Shown here: one piece after another, positions 1 to 10,216 of the stretch | Position numbering within the stretch: position 1 is the first letter of the stretch | How the letters are laid out: each line of letters starts with the position of its first letter | NCBI GenBank assembly: GCA_902728285.1 | Contig: CACVBU010000292.1 | Span: 2,036,977-2,100,976 of the forward strand | From: Clytia hemisphaerica | Lineage: Eukaryota; Cnidaria; Hydrozoa; Leptothecata; Clytiidae | DNA length: 64,000 nt | Reading direction: 5' to 3' | Notes under the pieces: generated by a model | What the model was told of the DNA's origin: nothing | Database searches by the model: none | What the model saw: the letters and a program-made list of their open reading frames with translations, nothing else | Translations under genes and position numbers: made by a program

Positions 1-199
1 TTTGCGAGCAGTGGAATGTTAGCTAGCCGTGGAATATCTTATTTTTTACTTGACCTCTACCAAACCTTTTTAAACAGATAAAAATGACCACTCGAAAAAT
101 ATTTTAGGCTGACATATATGCTCATGTTATGCTTAGGAGTTCTGCAAATCTGAGCCTTCATATGCTTATAAGCGTTATGCTTATAAAAAAAAAACATGT

Positions 200-1348
200 A
201 CCTGGTTATGCATTTAACACATATATAATTGATATCTACGTGGGCATGACCGTTAAACAATCATTCAGAACACAAATAGTGACGATCTATTGAAATTAGT
301 CGTTTGTTTCTTATAAAAAAACCAAAATTTCATGCTCTTGAAATATTCTTTCATATTCAAGACTTCGAGAGCAAAATAAACATCTATCTCATAAAAAAAA
401 TTAGAAATTTGGCTAAGAACATTGATGTATGCTTATTAATAGTGATTCTTATAGATAAAGATGTGTTTTTTGAGCTGAAAAATTCTTTCTTTACCTACTT
501 TCATGCAAAAAAATCTGAAAAAAAAACAACAATGATCCAATATTTTACCCGTTTTTTAGCCCTTTTTTGCACCAAATTTGCCCAAAAACATTTTTTTTCG
601 AAAATTGGGCTCTGTCACCTTCGAGGGTTTATAGTTATGCATCTTTGTGCAAAAAATCATAAAGAATGAAAGAGCTAATCTCGAGAAAAGCTAATACCTA
701 AGTAATTGATAATGTGCTTATAAAAAATATAGAATTTGGCCAGTTTTTCTATAAAAACACACCAAGCAACCAAAATTTCATGTCTAAACACACATTATTC
801 TTTAAAAGTAAGCCCTCATGAGCAAAAAAATATCTATCTCACAAAAAAAATTCAGTAACTTGACTAAGAACATTTATGTATGCTTATTAATAGTGATTCT
901 TATAGATAAACACTGATAAACATGCGTTTTTTGAACCAACAAACCATCTTTTACCTATGATAGTACCCTACTTTCATGCAAAAAATTAGAAAAAATTAAT
1001 GAATCAATTTTTCACAAAGTCCAAAAAACCCGTTTTTTAGCTGTTTTTTGGCCCAAATTTTGCCCAAAAAATTTTTTTCTCGAAAATCGGGCTCCGTCAC
1101 ATTCGAGGGTTTATTATAGTTATGCATCTTTGTGCAAAAAATCAGAAAAAACTAATGAGCCAATCGAACGAACGAACTAACGAACGAACGAACGAACGAA
1201 CGAACGAACGAACGAACGAACGAACGAACGAACGAACGAACGAACGAACGAACGAACGAACGAACGAACGAACGAACGAACGAACGAACGAACGAACGAA
1301 CGAACGGACAGAGGTGAGTTTATAGGACGTCTCCACCGGGGTAGGTCC
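200..1348 (+). repeat. Interspersed repeat, GGACCTACC family, copy A
   Basis: This stretch is repeated at 2985-10408 and, inverted, at 35954-36495. Shared landmarks are a GGTTATGCATTTAACACATA start, a block around ATGTATGCTTATTAATAGTG, and a right end with GGGGTAGGTCC. The 5' end is truncated: the copy starts at ACCTGGTTATGC and lacks the outer GGACCT. The core block occurs twice here (about 300-670 and 720-1150), so the element carries an internal duplication. Small reading frames here are not conserved between copies and are not taken as genes. A non-autonomous TIR element is the likeliest nature. Confidence 0.75.
1164..1307. repeat. (GAAC)n microsatellite inside copy A
   Basis: About 35 uninterrupted copies of a GAAC tetranucleotide lie just before the right terminus of the repeat. 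The other two copies of the repeat have only short degenerate remnants at the same place, so the array expanded from an element-borne seed. It is open in several frames on both strands, which gives spurious NERT and SFVR repeat peptides. Confidence 0.95.
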
Positions 1349-1530
1349 AAAAAATGAGGGGTCATACACCTCCTAATGATAAGTGGTTCTGGAGATATTG
1401 AGATTTTGGTTCCGCTAAAATAGCACCTTTTTAGACATTTTTGAGGTTGACAATTTAGCCCAGAAATGGCATATAAAATGGCACCAAAATATGCTGCAAA
1501 AATTGAAAATTCAAGCTTTTGTATTGAGTC

Positions 1531-2127
1531 CAGGGGGGTACAAAGGCAGGGTACTAACCCATAGCCAGGTGGTGGTGTCTATTTTTTGCATTTCAAAAAA
1601 GTTAGTAACCGGTACTACTTTAGGGGTGGGGGTGTGTATTTTTCACTCTTCTAGCAAGTACAGGGTACTATTTGGGTACTTTTTCACAGAGTTTTGCTCC
1701 TTTTTCAATAAAAAAGTAGTCTTTTGTAATATTTTGACTTTTTTCAAATATTATTTTTTTGATTTGAAATTTTTTTTAATTGAGAAACTTTGTTTTACTC
1801 TTTTGAGAATTTTTTTGATTTTTGTGAAGACTAAACTTACGAAATGGTCAAGAAGTGTGTTATTAAAATCAAAGGACAAAAGCCTCTGACTTAATCAATG
1901 ATAGTTTGTTTGAATTATCTGTCCATTTCAGTCAGAAAAACTAACATAGTACGAGGGTAATCTAATCTGTAAAATATAAGATTTTAGGGGGTGGTGTCTC
2001 TATTTTTTACAGCAAAAATGAAGTAGTACCCGGTACTAAATATGGGTGGGTGGTACTAAAAAGAAATTGAGTGAAAAATCAAGTTAGTACCCTATGGGTT
2101 AGTACCCTGCCTCTGTACCCTCCCCTG
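1531..2127. mobile_element. hAT-like MITE with TTAGTACC iterons
   Basis: The ends are CAGGGGGGTACAAAGGCAGG and its imperfect inverse. TTGAGTC lies directly outside each end (1524-1530 and 2128-2134) as a 7-bp, possibly 8-bp, target duplication. The motif GGTACTA/TTAGTACC recurs many times inside, mostly near the ends. CAGGG ends and a 7-8 bp duplication are typical of hAT elements. No transposase is present. The larger element at 58207-60733 has similar ends and iterons. Confidence 0.75.
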
Positions 2128-2984
2128 TTGAGTCAAGATATTCCAGATATCTTCATTTTGACTGCAAACTTTTATCGAATTCTTTTTGTAATGGCTTGCT
2201 AACACTTCAAGGAAGAAGTGAAGAGACATTTTTTTGAAAAAGAAGACATTGCATTGCAAAAAACAATAAAAACGTTATAAAGCGGAAGTTAAAATTGCTG
2301 AGCCTACCTGTAATGTAATGTAATGTAAAATTTATTTGGTCAAGAAGGTCTAAAATTTAGTCATTACTACAAGCATTGTAGCTGGGAGACCCGTCTACTC
2401 TGTTCGTGTGGTTACGAAGTATAGCATTTAGTTTAAACGAATAATAATGTAGAAATCTCAATAGAAATAACAGAGTAGCCGGGTATTTTTGTATATGTCA
2501 AATCTGTACGCAGAATTCTATTGGCTGTTAAACAATTGTTGAAATCACGTGATATTATTGTTTTGATTGGAAGTGCGCGAATCTGATTGGCTAACCTTAT
2601 CAACAGCTTTTTTGGCATGAAATTCAAACTGGGTCATAAATACCATACTCTCAATGAGTAGCTTTTGATGGGAATTTTGCTTATGTGTTGTAAGTTTGAA
2701 TAGAGAGTATGGATCTCCAGACTACAAGCATTGATGTGGACCTACTATAATTTAAAAATAATAATAAGATAATAAAATATAAATAATCATTTCGACTATT
2801 AACATTAACCGACATAGCCGACTATTAATATTAACCTATCTTTGTAATCAAAGCGCTGCGGAGGAAAAATTCCCCATGACATATAAATAACTGTTTTAGC
2901 CTAAAAAAGGGTCAAATTTTTCAGTGGTACCACTCTCTATAATTCTAGTCCTCATTTTCAGACTGAAACAAGTGATACTTTTAT
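2128..2984. other. Intergenic, no gene recognised
   Basis: No coding signal is seen. A short (TGTAA)n run lies near 2312-2330. The sequence AGCGCTGCGGAGGAAAAA near 2850 recurs inverted near 11990, which suggests ends of a shared old repeat. Confidence 0.4.
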
Positions 2985-3900
2985 GGACCTACCTGGTTAT
3001 GCATTTAACACATATATATAATTGATATCTACGTGAGCATGAACGTTAAACAATCATTCAGAACACAAATAGTGACGATTTATTAAAACTAGTCGTTTGT
3101 TTCTTATAAAAAAAACGTTTAGAAACCAAAATTTCATGCTCTTGAAATATTATTTTATATTCAAGACTTTGTGAGCATAAAAACATCTATCTCATAAAAA
3201 AATTGAGTAATTTAACTAAGAACATTGATGTATGCTTATTAATAGTGATTCTTATAGATAAACATGCGTTTTTTGAGCCAATAAAATTTGTTTACAAAAA
3301 TCTGCTTGACCCATCTTTTACCTACTTTCATGCAAAAAATCAGAAAAAAACAACCATCCAATATTTCACAATGTCCAAAAAACCCTTTTTTTAGCCGCTT
3401 TTTGGCCCAAATTTGCCCAAAAACATTTTTTTTTTGAAAGTTGGGCTCCGTCACATTCGAGGGTTTATAGTTATGCATCTTTGTGCAAAAAGTCTTAAAG
3501 AATGAAAGAGCCAATCTCGAGAAAAGCTAATACCTAAGTAATTGATAATGTGCTTATAAAAAAATATTGAGCTTGGCCAGTTTTTCTGTAAAAACACGCC
3601 AAGCAACCAAAATTTCATGTCTAAACACACATATTCTTCAAAAGTAAGCCCTCATGAGCAAAAAAAAAAATCTATCACATAAAGAAATTGAGTAATTTGA
3701 CTAAGAACATTGATGTATGCTTATTAATAGTGATTCTTATAGATAAACATGCGCTTTTTGAGCCAAATAATTTTTTTTGCAAAAATCTGCTTGAGCCATC
3801 TTTTACCTATGATGGTACCCTACTTTCATGCAAAAAATCAGAAAAAATTAATGATCCAATTTTTCACAAAGTCCAAAAAACCTGTTTTTAAGCCGTTTTT

Positions 3901-4200
3901 GTGGAGTTATTTATAACTTAGATTAATTCCCAGATAATTAAACCACAACATTCTACTTACCTCTCTATTACTCTCAACTTACTATAGGCTAGATGCACAT
4001 CACTCTTACTTACTATAGCCTAGATGCACATCACACTCTACTTACTATAGCCTAGATGCACATCACAAGTATAGTGTCAGAGAGAAGTGAGCTAGGTACA
4101 CAAGCTAGAGGAGCCTGGAACCTAGTCCAGCCCACATGGTCTTAGGCTTATTTAAGCTCTGGCCCTCCTTGAGCACAGGTCCCTCAGATTTTCAGATTCA
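3901..4200 (+). repeat. Split direct repeat A1 (left end)
   Basis: This 300-bp segment is repeated at 9045-9344 with one difference seen (ATTACT versus ACTACT near 3967). It contains three tandem copies of a unit around CTTACTATAGCCTAGATGCA. It includes the first possible gag ATG (4136). It probably carries the promoter for genomic RNA, which is inference from position. Confidence 0.95.
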
Positions 4201-6007
4201 GACTTTTAGTTTAGCAATCCTCACTTTACATTGTACCACCATGAAAATCTGTACTATCATCATTTTTGCCTGCCTAAGCTTATCTTTAAAACTTGGTAGT
4301 GCAACACCTAAGAAAAAGAAATCAAAGAAAAGCTCTAACACAATAACGTCAGCAGCAGCATCCACAACTCCTACAACCCAACAACAGACAGAAACATCAA
4401 CAGCAACCTTCACTCTAGCTCCAGATGGCAATCCAATTCCACAACATAATCCTGCAATCTCTCCCCTCACCAACCTGAACACTTTCGGTAACCTTAGCCA
4501 AGGTGGCTACCAATCGTACGATGGTTTCTTACTCAACGATCCAATGATGCCAAGACCTAGCGGCTCGATCATCACTGAATCCCCAAATCCAATTTTACCT
4601 ACCCAAACTCCAAGACCGGCGGCAGAAGACACATCAACAGTTCCTCTCTCGATGATGCAACAGATCCATGTAAGACCACCCCTCGACGACCCAAGAATTT
4701 TCACCACCCCAGCTTCACCTCGTGGCGAGCATCACCACCCATTCGTTTTACAAACCATGTCCAGCCGACAGCAACATCCACGTTTTGCTGCCATCCACCA
4801 ACCCCCTGCTGTAGCGACCCCAGCACAAGTCACACTACGTCGTCCTGCCACCATGTTGGATCCTCTTCTAACTAGGCCTCCAATAATGACAAGAAGCCAA
4901 TCACAGGAAAACCATCTAGGCAGCCTGGCGCCATTGATCGCTCAACTTACAAGCCAGTTGAGGGAAACGTCTGAACAACAACAAAGAAGCCTCCGTCATG
5001 CCGCCCAATTGGTGTCGTCGTGTCGTCCCTCGAACCCGTCGTCGGGATTGAATGCGAGTTTTCCAGACCCTCGGCTGCCGGTCCATCAGCAAGACACGTC
5101 AAATATCCATAATGGCCTTTTCGAAGCTCCTTTGCATGTTCCAGCCGTCCAGCAACAATCGTCATTGCTTCCGCCCGCGCCTGCAAGAGTTATTCAACGA
5201 ATTCAACGCGGTGAGTTTATTAATCTCAACTCCCTTCTCCCCCAGAACATAAATGATAAGGACAAAAAGTCGCTGAAGGTTCTAATTGATGGGGATAGCC
5301 TCAGCCTTGCTCAAGACGATGCCTGGAACGATACCCCGAAGGACTACAAATATAAGGTGATTGACATGCAATCGTGGCTCCTAGCTTGGACTGTGTTTAT
5401 GCAAATTTTTCTATTTTACCGTCCTCATTTAACTGAGCAACTGATTAGGTACCAGCAATTCATTTCAAACCTGGCTTATACCTACAACTTCGGCGCATGG
5501 TACGCATATGATCAGGCATTCAGACACCATGTTGCAAACAATCCATCGGAACGTTGGGACCAGTCAAATGACTTAATTTTTAACCTACACGTCAGGGGCT
5601 CCCAAGGAAGGGGTAATTGTTACTTTTGTGGGGGGTCCGACCATCTGGTTTCCAGTTGCCCTAGGCGGGCTTCTGGAAAGCGTTCGTTTGCGCCTCAGCA
5701 GTCAGGTAACAGCGCCACAGCGTCCCGTGCTCGCTCCTTCTTGCAGCCTGCCAACTCTGCTTTTTCCACCCTGAGCCAGTCTGCTCCTGCGCCCAGTCAG
5801 CCCTTTCTCGCCCCTCAGGGTGGGCAGCGCCAGTCTTCATTCCCACGCCCCCAGAAAGCCCAAGCCGCAGGAACATCAGGGGAAGTGTGCTTCAGGTACA
5901 ATCAGGGCCTCTCATGCTCAGGTTGCACCCGCGTCCACAAGTGCCTCGCTTGTGGCATGGACCATCCCATCATCCGATGCCCCCACGTCGCCAGAGGGGG
6001 CAACTGA
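4136..6007 (+). CDS. gag: Gag-like protein of the Ngaro-like element
   Basis: The 623-residue frame starts at ATG 4136 inside repeat A1. A second start at ATG 4241 lies just outside the repeat and opens with a hydrophobic segment (MKICTIIIFACLSLSLKLGS) followed by a lysine-rich patch. The N-terminal half is rich in Pro, Gln, Ser and Thr and of low complexity. The C-terminal third carries a zinc knuckle C-X2-C-X4-H-X4-C (CYFCGGSDHLVSSC, about residue 495). A second Cys/His cluster ends in CLACGMDHPIIRC (about 595-610), the arrangement seen in DIRS-group gag proteins. The expected role is nucleocapsid binding of the element RNA. The 3' end overlaps the RT frame by 188 nt. Which start is used cannot be told from sequence. 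Confidence 0.88.
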   Translation: MVLGLFKLWPSLSTGPSDFQIQTFSLAILTLHCTTMKICTIIIFACLSLSLKLGSATPKKKKSKKSSNTITSAAASTTPTTQQQTETSTATFTLAPDGNPIPQHNPAISPLTNLNTFGNLSQGGYQSYDGFLLNDPMMPRPSGSIITESPNPILPTQTPRPAAEDTSTVPLSMMQQIHVRPPLDDPRIFTTPASPRGEHHHPFVLQTMSSRQQHPRFAAIHQPPAVATPAQVTLRRPATMLDPLLTRPPIMTRSQSQENHLGSLAPLIAQLTSQLRETSEQQQRSLRHAAQLVSSCRPSNPSSGLNASFPDPRLPVHQQDTSNIHNGLFEAPLHVPAVQQQSSLLPPAPARVIQRIQRGEFINLNSLLPQNINDKDKKSLKVLIDGDSLSLAQDDAWNDTPKDYKYKVIDMQSWLLAWTVFMQIFLFYRPHLTEQLIRYQQFISNLAYTYNFGAWYAYDQAFRHHVANNPSERWDQSNDLIFNLHVRGSQGRGNCYFCGGSDHLVSSCPRRASGKRSFAPQQSGNSATASRARSFLQPANSAFSTLSQSAPAPSQPFLAPQGGQRQSSFPRPQKAQAAGTSGEVCFRYNQGLSCSGCTRVHKCLACGMDHPIIRCPHVARGGN

Positions 6008-7658
6008 GTCACTTGGGAATCCTTCCTCCCAAGAGCTGGACCTTCTCTCAGAGGCAGCATTCCCTCCCCACGTTGTTATTTTTTCCCCTATTCTTGTTAA
6101 AGCTCTTGATTTTCTACTTTGTGGTTATGACAGTTACATTCACTCATACTTAGTTTCAGGTTTTCGTAACGGTTTTCATGTTGGTTTTTCTGGCCCTCTT
6201 CCAACTAACTCTACAACAAACAACTTTTCAGCATCACTCAATGAGGAAGCTATCTCCACAGCCATTGTCAAGGAACTTAAACGCTCACACACTGCTGGTC
6301 CTTTTGCATCCCCTCCCCTTTCCAATTTCAAGTGTTCCCCTCTTGGCGCAGCCCCTAAGAAAGATGGCACTCAACGCATAGTCCTTGACCTCTCATCCCC
6401 TCGCGGTTTTTCAGTCAATGACGGTATCCCCGCAGAAGAGTGCTCTGTCCATTACACCTCCTTTGACGATGCTGTGGAGATGGTTAGATTGTTTGGCAAA
6501 GATTGCTTTCTCGCCAAGGTTGATCTCAAGCACGCTTTTAGACTTTGCCCTGTCCATCCTAATGACTGGCACTTGCTGGGCTTCAAATGGAGGGGTAAGT
6601 ATTATTTCGACATGTGTCTTCCATTTGGCATGAGATCTTCACCTTTTATTTTCACTTGCTTCGCTGACGCTTTGCTTTGGATCCTGGTCAATAAGTTTTC
6701 TATCCCCAGTATCTGCCACTACCTGGATGATTTTTTATTAGCAGGCCACTCCCTCCAGGACTGCTTACTTAAAAGGGATAAAGTTTTCCTAGCTTTCTCC
6801 TTGCTTGGTGTCCCCATTTCGGAGGACAAGCTGGAAGGCCCAGCTCAAGTCCTCACTTTTCTTGGTATCGAAATTGATGTTCAGGCTTCTACTTTGAGAC
6901 TTCCTTTACCGAAACTTACAGAATTGCGCGGCTTAGTACTTCTTTGGTCCACTCGACGCAAATGCATTAAACGAGAGCTGTTATCATTGATTGGTTCACT
7001 TTCCTTTGCTTGTCGTGTTATTAAGCCCGGAAGAATTTTTCTCAGACGTCTTATTGATCTTGCTCACTCTGTTCGCTCTCTGCATCATCACATAGACATC
7101 TCGGTCTCAGTTAGGGAGGATCTTGCCATGTGGTCTGTGTTTCTACAGTCTTGGAACGGATGTTCTTTTTTCCAGCAGCCAACTACATCTTCTTTTGCCC
7201 TCAATTTATTCACTGATGCTTCTAAGCTGGGCCTTGGAGCCTTCTTCCACAATCAATGGATTTCTGAACCATGGCCAGACGACACGGTAGGTATCAACAT
7301 CGCTCTCCTCGAGTTGTTTTCTGTCTTCACAGCCATCAGCACATGGTCAAACCAGCTCCAGCACAGGTCCATCTGTGTCTTCACGGACAACGAGGCTATT
7401 GTCACAATATGGGCATCAGGTTCCTCTAAGGATGCGGTTATTTCGGCACTTATGCGTTCAATGTTCTTTCTCTGCACTCGTCACAATATTTCCATCTCAT
7501 TTAAGCATGTTCCAGGTGTTGATAATGTCTATGCAGATCTTCTTTCTCGGTTGCAGGTCGATCATTTCTTGTCAATTTGCCCTTCCGCACATCCGCTTCC
7601 ATCACCAATCCCACCGGCAGTCTGGCAGTGTTGGAAAGATCTTTGGTCAGCTTCTTAA
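5820..7658 (+). CDS. Reverse transcriptase / RNase H of the Ngaro-like element
   Basis: The frame is open from 5820 (a GTG) to 7658, about 612 codons. RT motifs are KVDLKHAF with catalytic Asp about 235, LPFGMRSSP (267-275) and the active site YLDD (301-304). RNase H follows, with FTDASKLG (D466), LLELF (E498), FTDNEA (D523) and VDNVYADLLSR (D573), a complete DEDD set. The first ATG in this frame is at 6480, already inside the RT domain. The enzyme must therefore be reached from gag by a +1 frameshift or by splicing. No methyltransferase or SGNH hydrolase follows. The last 82 nt overlap the recombinase frame. Confidence 0.93.
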   Translation: MGSASLHSHAPRKPKPQEHQGKCASGTIRASHAQVAPASTSASLVAWTIPSSDAPTSPEGATESLGNPSSQELDLLSEAAFPPHVVIFSPILVKALDFLLCGYDSYIHSYLVSGFRNGFHVGFSGPLPTNSTTNNFSASLNEEAISTAIVKELKRSHTAGPFASPPLSNFKCSPLGAAPKKDGTQRIVLDLSSPRGFSVNDGIPAEECSVHYTSFDDAVEMVRLFGKDCFLAKVDLKHAFRLCPVHPNDWHLLGFKWRGKYYFDMCLPFGMRSSPFIFTCFADALLWILVNKFSIPSICHYLDDFLLAGHSLQDCLLKRDKVFLAFSLLGVPISEDKLEGPAQVLTFLGIEIDVQASTLRLPLPKLTELRGLVLLWSTRRKCIKRELLSLIGSLSFACRVIKPGRIFLRRLIDLAHSVRSLHHHIDISVSVREDLAMWSVFLQSWNGCSFFQQPTTSSFALNLFTDASKLGLGAFFHNQWISEPWPDDTVGINIALLELFSVFTAISTWSNQLQHRSICVFTDNEAIVTIWASGSSKDAVISALMRSMFFLCTRHNISISFKHVPGVDNVYADLLSRLQVDHFLSICPSAHPLPSPIPPAVWQCWKDLWSAS

Positions 7659-8608
7659 GACAGTCTGTCGCCCAATCCACATCAGCCACTTATATGACAG
7701 GAGTTCGCTCCTACATCAACTTTTGTGGTTCTCTTAGCATCCTTGCTTTTCCAGTACGTGAATCTTCATTGTGTTACTTTGTCACAGCCGAAGCCAACCG
7801 AGGCCTGGCGCACGGATCAATCAAGGTTTACGTCTGTGGAGTACTTCACCAAAATACGTTGCTTGGTTTTAGTTCATCAATGTCTTCCTACCCTCTTCTG
7901 TTTCACACACTACGTGGTATCCGCCGTGCCCAAGGTAACTCTCGTCGCAGGGCACCAAAGCTTCCAATAACAGTTGAACACATGTTTCGTATCGCCAATC
8001 ACATCCGGCAGTCAAAAATGCCTACCAGAGACAAATTTATGTACATGGCAGCAGTTCTTACAGCATTCTTTGGACTTCTTCGGGTCTCTGAGTACACCTC
8101 TCCATCTACAACTCACTATGACAGCTCACTACATCTAACGAGATCAGACATCTCATTCAACAGACAGGTCAGTATCATGTTCCTGCGCATCAAGGGTAGC
8201 AAAACAGATCCTTTTAGAGTTGGACACACCTTGCGCATCTGTAGAGTCCCTGCGCTCCTTGACCCAGTCACTGCTATGCTCTCTTACCTGCGTTACCTAC
8301 CCAATGACCCACTCCCTCTCTTTCGAACTGTCCAAGGACAATTCCTTACACGACGACATATTAGCAATCTACTTTCACAGGCGCTCCCGGGAGTCAACCA
8401 CATTAGCACCCACAGCTTTAGAATAGGTGGTGCTTCTGCTGCTTTGTCTGCTGGCGCTTCTGATGCTCTTATCAAAATACTCGGTCGATGGTCTAGTGAC
8501 TGCTACATCCGCTACTTACGAGTCTCTGACAACCTTGTTGCTGACTTCCAAAAACTTATGGCAAAGGTATCCAGTACTACGTCCGTGTGGGACCCTGACA
8601 TGATCTAA
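7577..8608 (+). CDS. Tyrosine recombinase of the Ngaro-like element
   Basis: About 343 codons are open from a TTG at 7577. The first ATG encodes residue 40. The C-terminal catalytic domain shows Arg I in FGLLRVSEY (R169), the Lys in RIKGSKTDP (about K209), the HxxR box HSFRIGG (H279, R282), the Trp of GRWSSD (W305) and the nucleophile region CYIRYLR (Y310 or Y313). All catalytic positions are intact. In this group the enzyme inserts a circular DNA intermediate without target duplication, which agrees with the clean junctions. The frame overlaps the RT frame at -1, so a second recoding event or an internal start is needed. Confidence 0.93.
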   Translation: MPFRTSASITNPTGSLAVLERSLVSFLRQSVAQSTSATYMTGVRSYINFCGSLSILAFPVRESSLCYFVTAEANRGLAHGSIKVYVCGVLHQNTLLGFSSSMSSYPLLFHTLRGIRRAQGNSRRRAPKLPITVEHMFRIANHIRQSKMPTRDKFMYMAAVLTAFFGLLRVSEYTSPSTTHYDSSLHLTRSDISFNRQVSIMFLRIKGSKTDPFRVGHTLRICRVPALLDPVTAMLSYLRYLPNDPLPLFRTVQGQFLTRRHISNLLSQALPGVNHISTHSFRIGGASAALSAGASDALIKILGRWSSDCYIRYLRVSDNLVADFQKLMAKVSSTTSVWDPDMI

Positions 8609-8678
8609 GCTAGTTTTTCTTTTAGTGATTATTTTTTTTTTTTTTTTGGTGTTCATTATGTACAGGGTTTTGGGGATG

Positions 8679-9044
8679 GCGTTGGGGATGATTTGGGTTA
8701 CTTCGTAACCGGCTAGTTGTGTGTCAGTCTACTCATGCCTTGATACATCCCCAATGTTCCCCCAATTCCCTCCTTAGCATTTTGCGTTAGACTTATAACT
8801 TATATCTACTTTGAATAGTTCACATGTTGAGTTTCAATACATTTCAACTTTCGGCTAATACTCAATCGTCTCTGTTTACTTACTCTGACCAACCTGGATA
8901 GCCTACTTTACCTTTTGATATTATTTCGGACAATCTAGTATTAGCGCTAAAACACTAAGTGTCTCATCATTCACTCAGCTCTCATTTATTTCGGACAATC
9001 ACTCACAGCTCAAAAACTACGGGTTTCATTATCGCCAGAATTAA
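8679..9044 (+). repeat. Split direct repeat B1
   Basis: This 366-bp repeat starts GCGTTGGGGATGATTTGG and ends CGCCAGAATTAA. It is followed without a gap by A2. It matches B2 (9851-10216), with differences noticed only at the fifth or sixth base and near 8822. The preceding 8609-8678 holds a long T run after the recombinase stop. Confidence 0.95.
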
Positions 9045-9344
9045 GTGGAGTTATTTATAACTTAGATTAATTCCCAGATAATTAAACCACAACATTCTAC
9101 TTACCTCTCTACTACTCTCAACTTACTATAGGCTAGATGCACATCACTCTTACTTACTATAGCCTAGATGCACATCACACTCTACTTACTATAGCCTAGA
9201 TGCACATCACAAGTATAGTGTCAGAGAGAAGTGAGCTAGGTACACAAGCTAGAGGAGCCTGGAACCTAGTCCAGCCCACATGGTCTTAGGCTTATTTAAG
9301 CTCTGGCCCTCCTTGAGCACAGGTCCCTCAGATTTTCAGATTCA
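9045..9344 (+). repeat. Split direct repeat A2
   Basis: This is the second copy of A1, directly abutting B1. The B1/A2 junction (GAATTAA then GTGGAGTT) joins the right-end and left-end sequences of the element. It therefore mimics the junction expected in a circular intermediate. Confidence 0.95.
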
Positions 9345-9850
9345 CCCTTCCCACCCTGCCCTTTCAGGTCCAATCTGTCTGCTGTTTCCTCTCTCTCTTT
9401 TAGGTCGATGATCAACACTCGTCGAGCATCTCCTGCGCAACTAAGTCCTTGTTTCACGGTTTTTCCAGACCTTGGTTTTTTAGCCCAGAAACAAGGCGAT
9501 TTGGGTTGTATCAAGGCATACTTATATACAGACTAGTTTCTATACATGACGCACACTTATGGTATGGGCACACTTTTCACTTCTTACCTCATCGCACTGA
9601 TTCATACTTTTCATACTTAAGTCCTAGCACGGTGGGCACAGTAACCCGGAACGTTGGGTCCAACCCTTTGCTCAAGACCCAGCACGGTGGGCGTATCAAC
9701 CCAGGAAGGTGGGTTCAACTTCTCGCTTACCAGGTACAAATACATTCACATTCTTTCTCCCCGCTGCTTCATACACACGCATTTTCACCCGATGGGTCAA
9801 CGGGTCTTTGTCCCCTCTTTCACTAGTGTAGTTAGCTTTTTTAGTCATTC
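9345..9850. other. 506-bp spacer between A2 and B2
   Basis: The spacer is single-copy within the window and has no convincing gene. It contains two related phrases, AGCACGGTGGGC near 9627 and again near 9681, each followed by CAACCC-like text. It may act in replication or termination. This is undetermined. Confidence 0.6.
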
Positions 9851-10216
9851 GCGTTAGGGATGATTTGGGTTACTTCGTAACCGGCTAGTTGTGTGTCAGT
9901 CTACTCATGCCTTGATACATCCCCAATGTTCCCCCAATTCCCTCCTTAGCATTTTGCGTTAGACTTATAACTTATATCTACTTTGAATAGTTCATATGTT
10001 GAGTTTCAATACATTTCAACTTTCGGCTAATACTCAATCGTCTCTGTTTACTTACTCTGACCAACCTGGATAGCCTACTTTACCTTTTGATATTATTTCG
10101 GACAATCTAGTATTAGCGCTAAAACACTAAGTGTCTCATCATTCACTCAGCTCTCATTTATTTCGGACAATCACTCACAGCTCAAAAACTACGGGTTTCA
10201 TTATCGCCAGAATTAA
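9851..10216 (+). repeat. Split direct repeat B2 (right end)
   Basis: This is the right terminus of the retrotransposon. The last element bases are CGCCAGAATTAA, followed by TGGCCCAAATTTGCC of the host repeat. Confidence 0.95.

Larger units (their letters stand above)
3901..10216 (+). mobile_element. Complete Ngaro-like tyrosine-recombinase retrotransposon
   Basis: The element is framed by split direct repeats in the order A1, genes, B1, A2, spacer, B2. It encodes gag, RT with RNase H, and a tyrosine recombinase, all open. Split direct repeats are known from Ngaro, PAT and VIPER elements, whereas DIRS1-type elements have inverted repeats. DIRS and many PAT elements carry a DAM-like methyltransferase. 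None is present between RNase H and recombinase here, so Ngaro-like is the best assignment. Joining the flanks (GCCGTTTTT and TGGCCCAAATTTGCC) restores the sequence of sibling repeats with no target duplication, as expected for recombinase-mediated insertion. A1/A2 and B1/B2 differ by only one or two bases, so the insertion is young. Confidence 0.93.

Noticed and set aside
1122-1369. Repetitive NERT/SFVR reading frames on both strands
   Set aside because: They are translations of the (GAAC)n microsatellite. A 4-bp repeat is open in many frames by chance.
3901-10216. Reading the element as a retrovirus or LTR retrotransposon
   Set aside because: There is no protease, integrase or envelope. 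It has split direct repeats and a tyrosine recombinase and leaves no target duplication.
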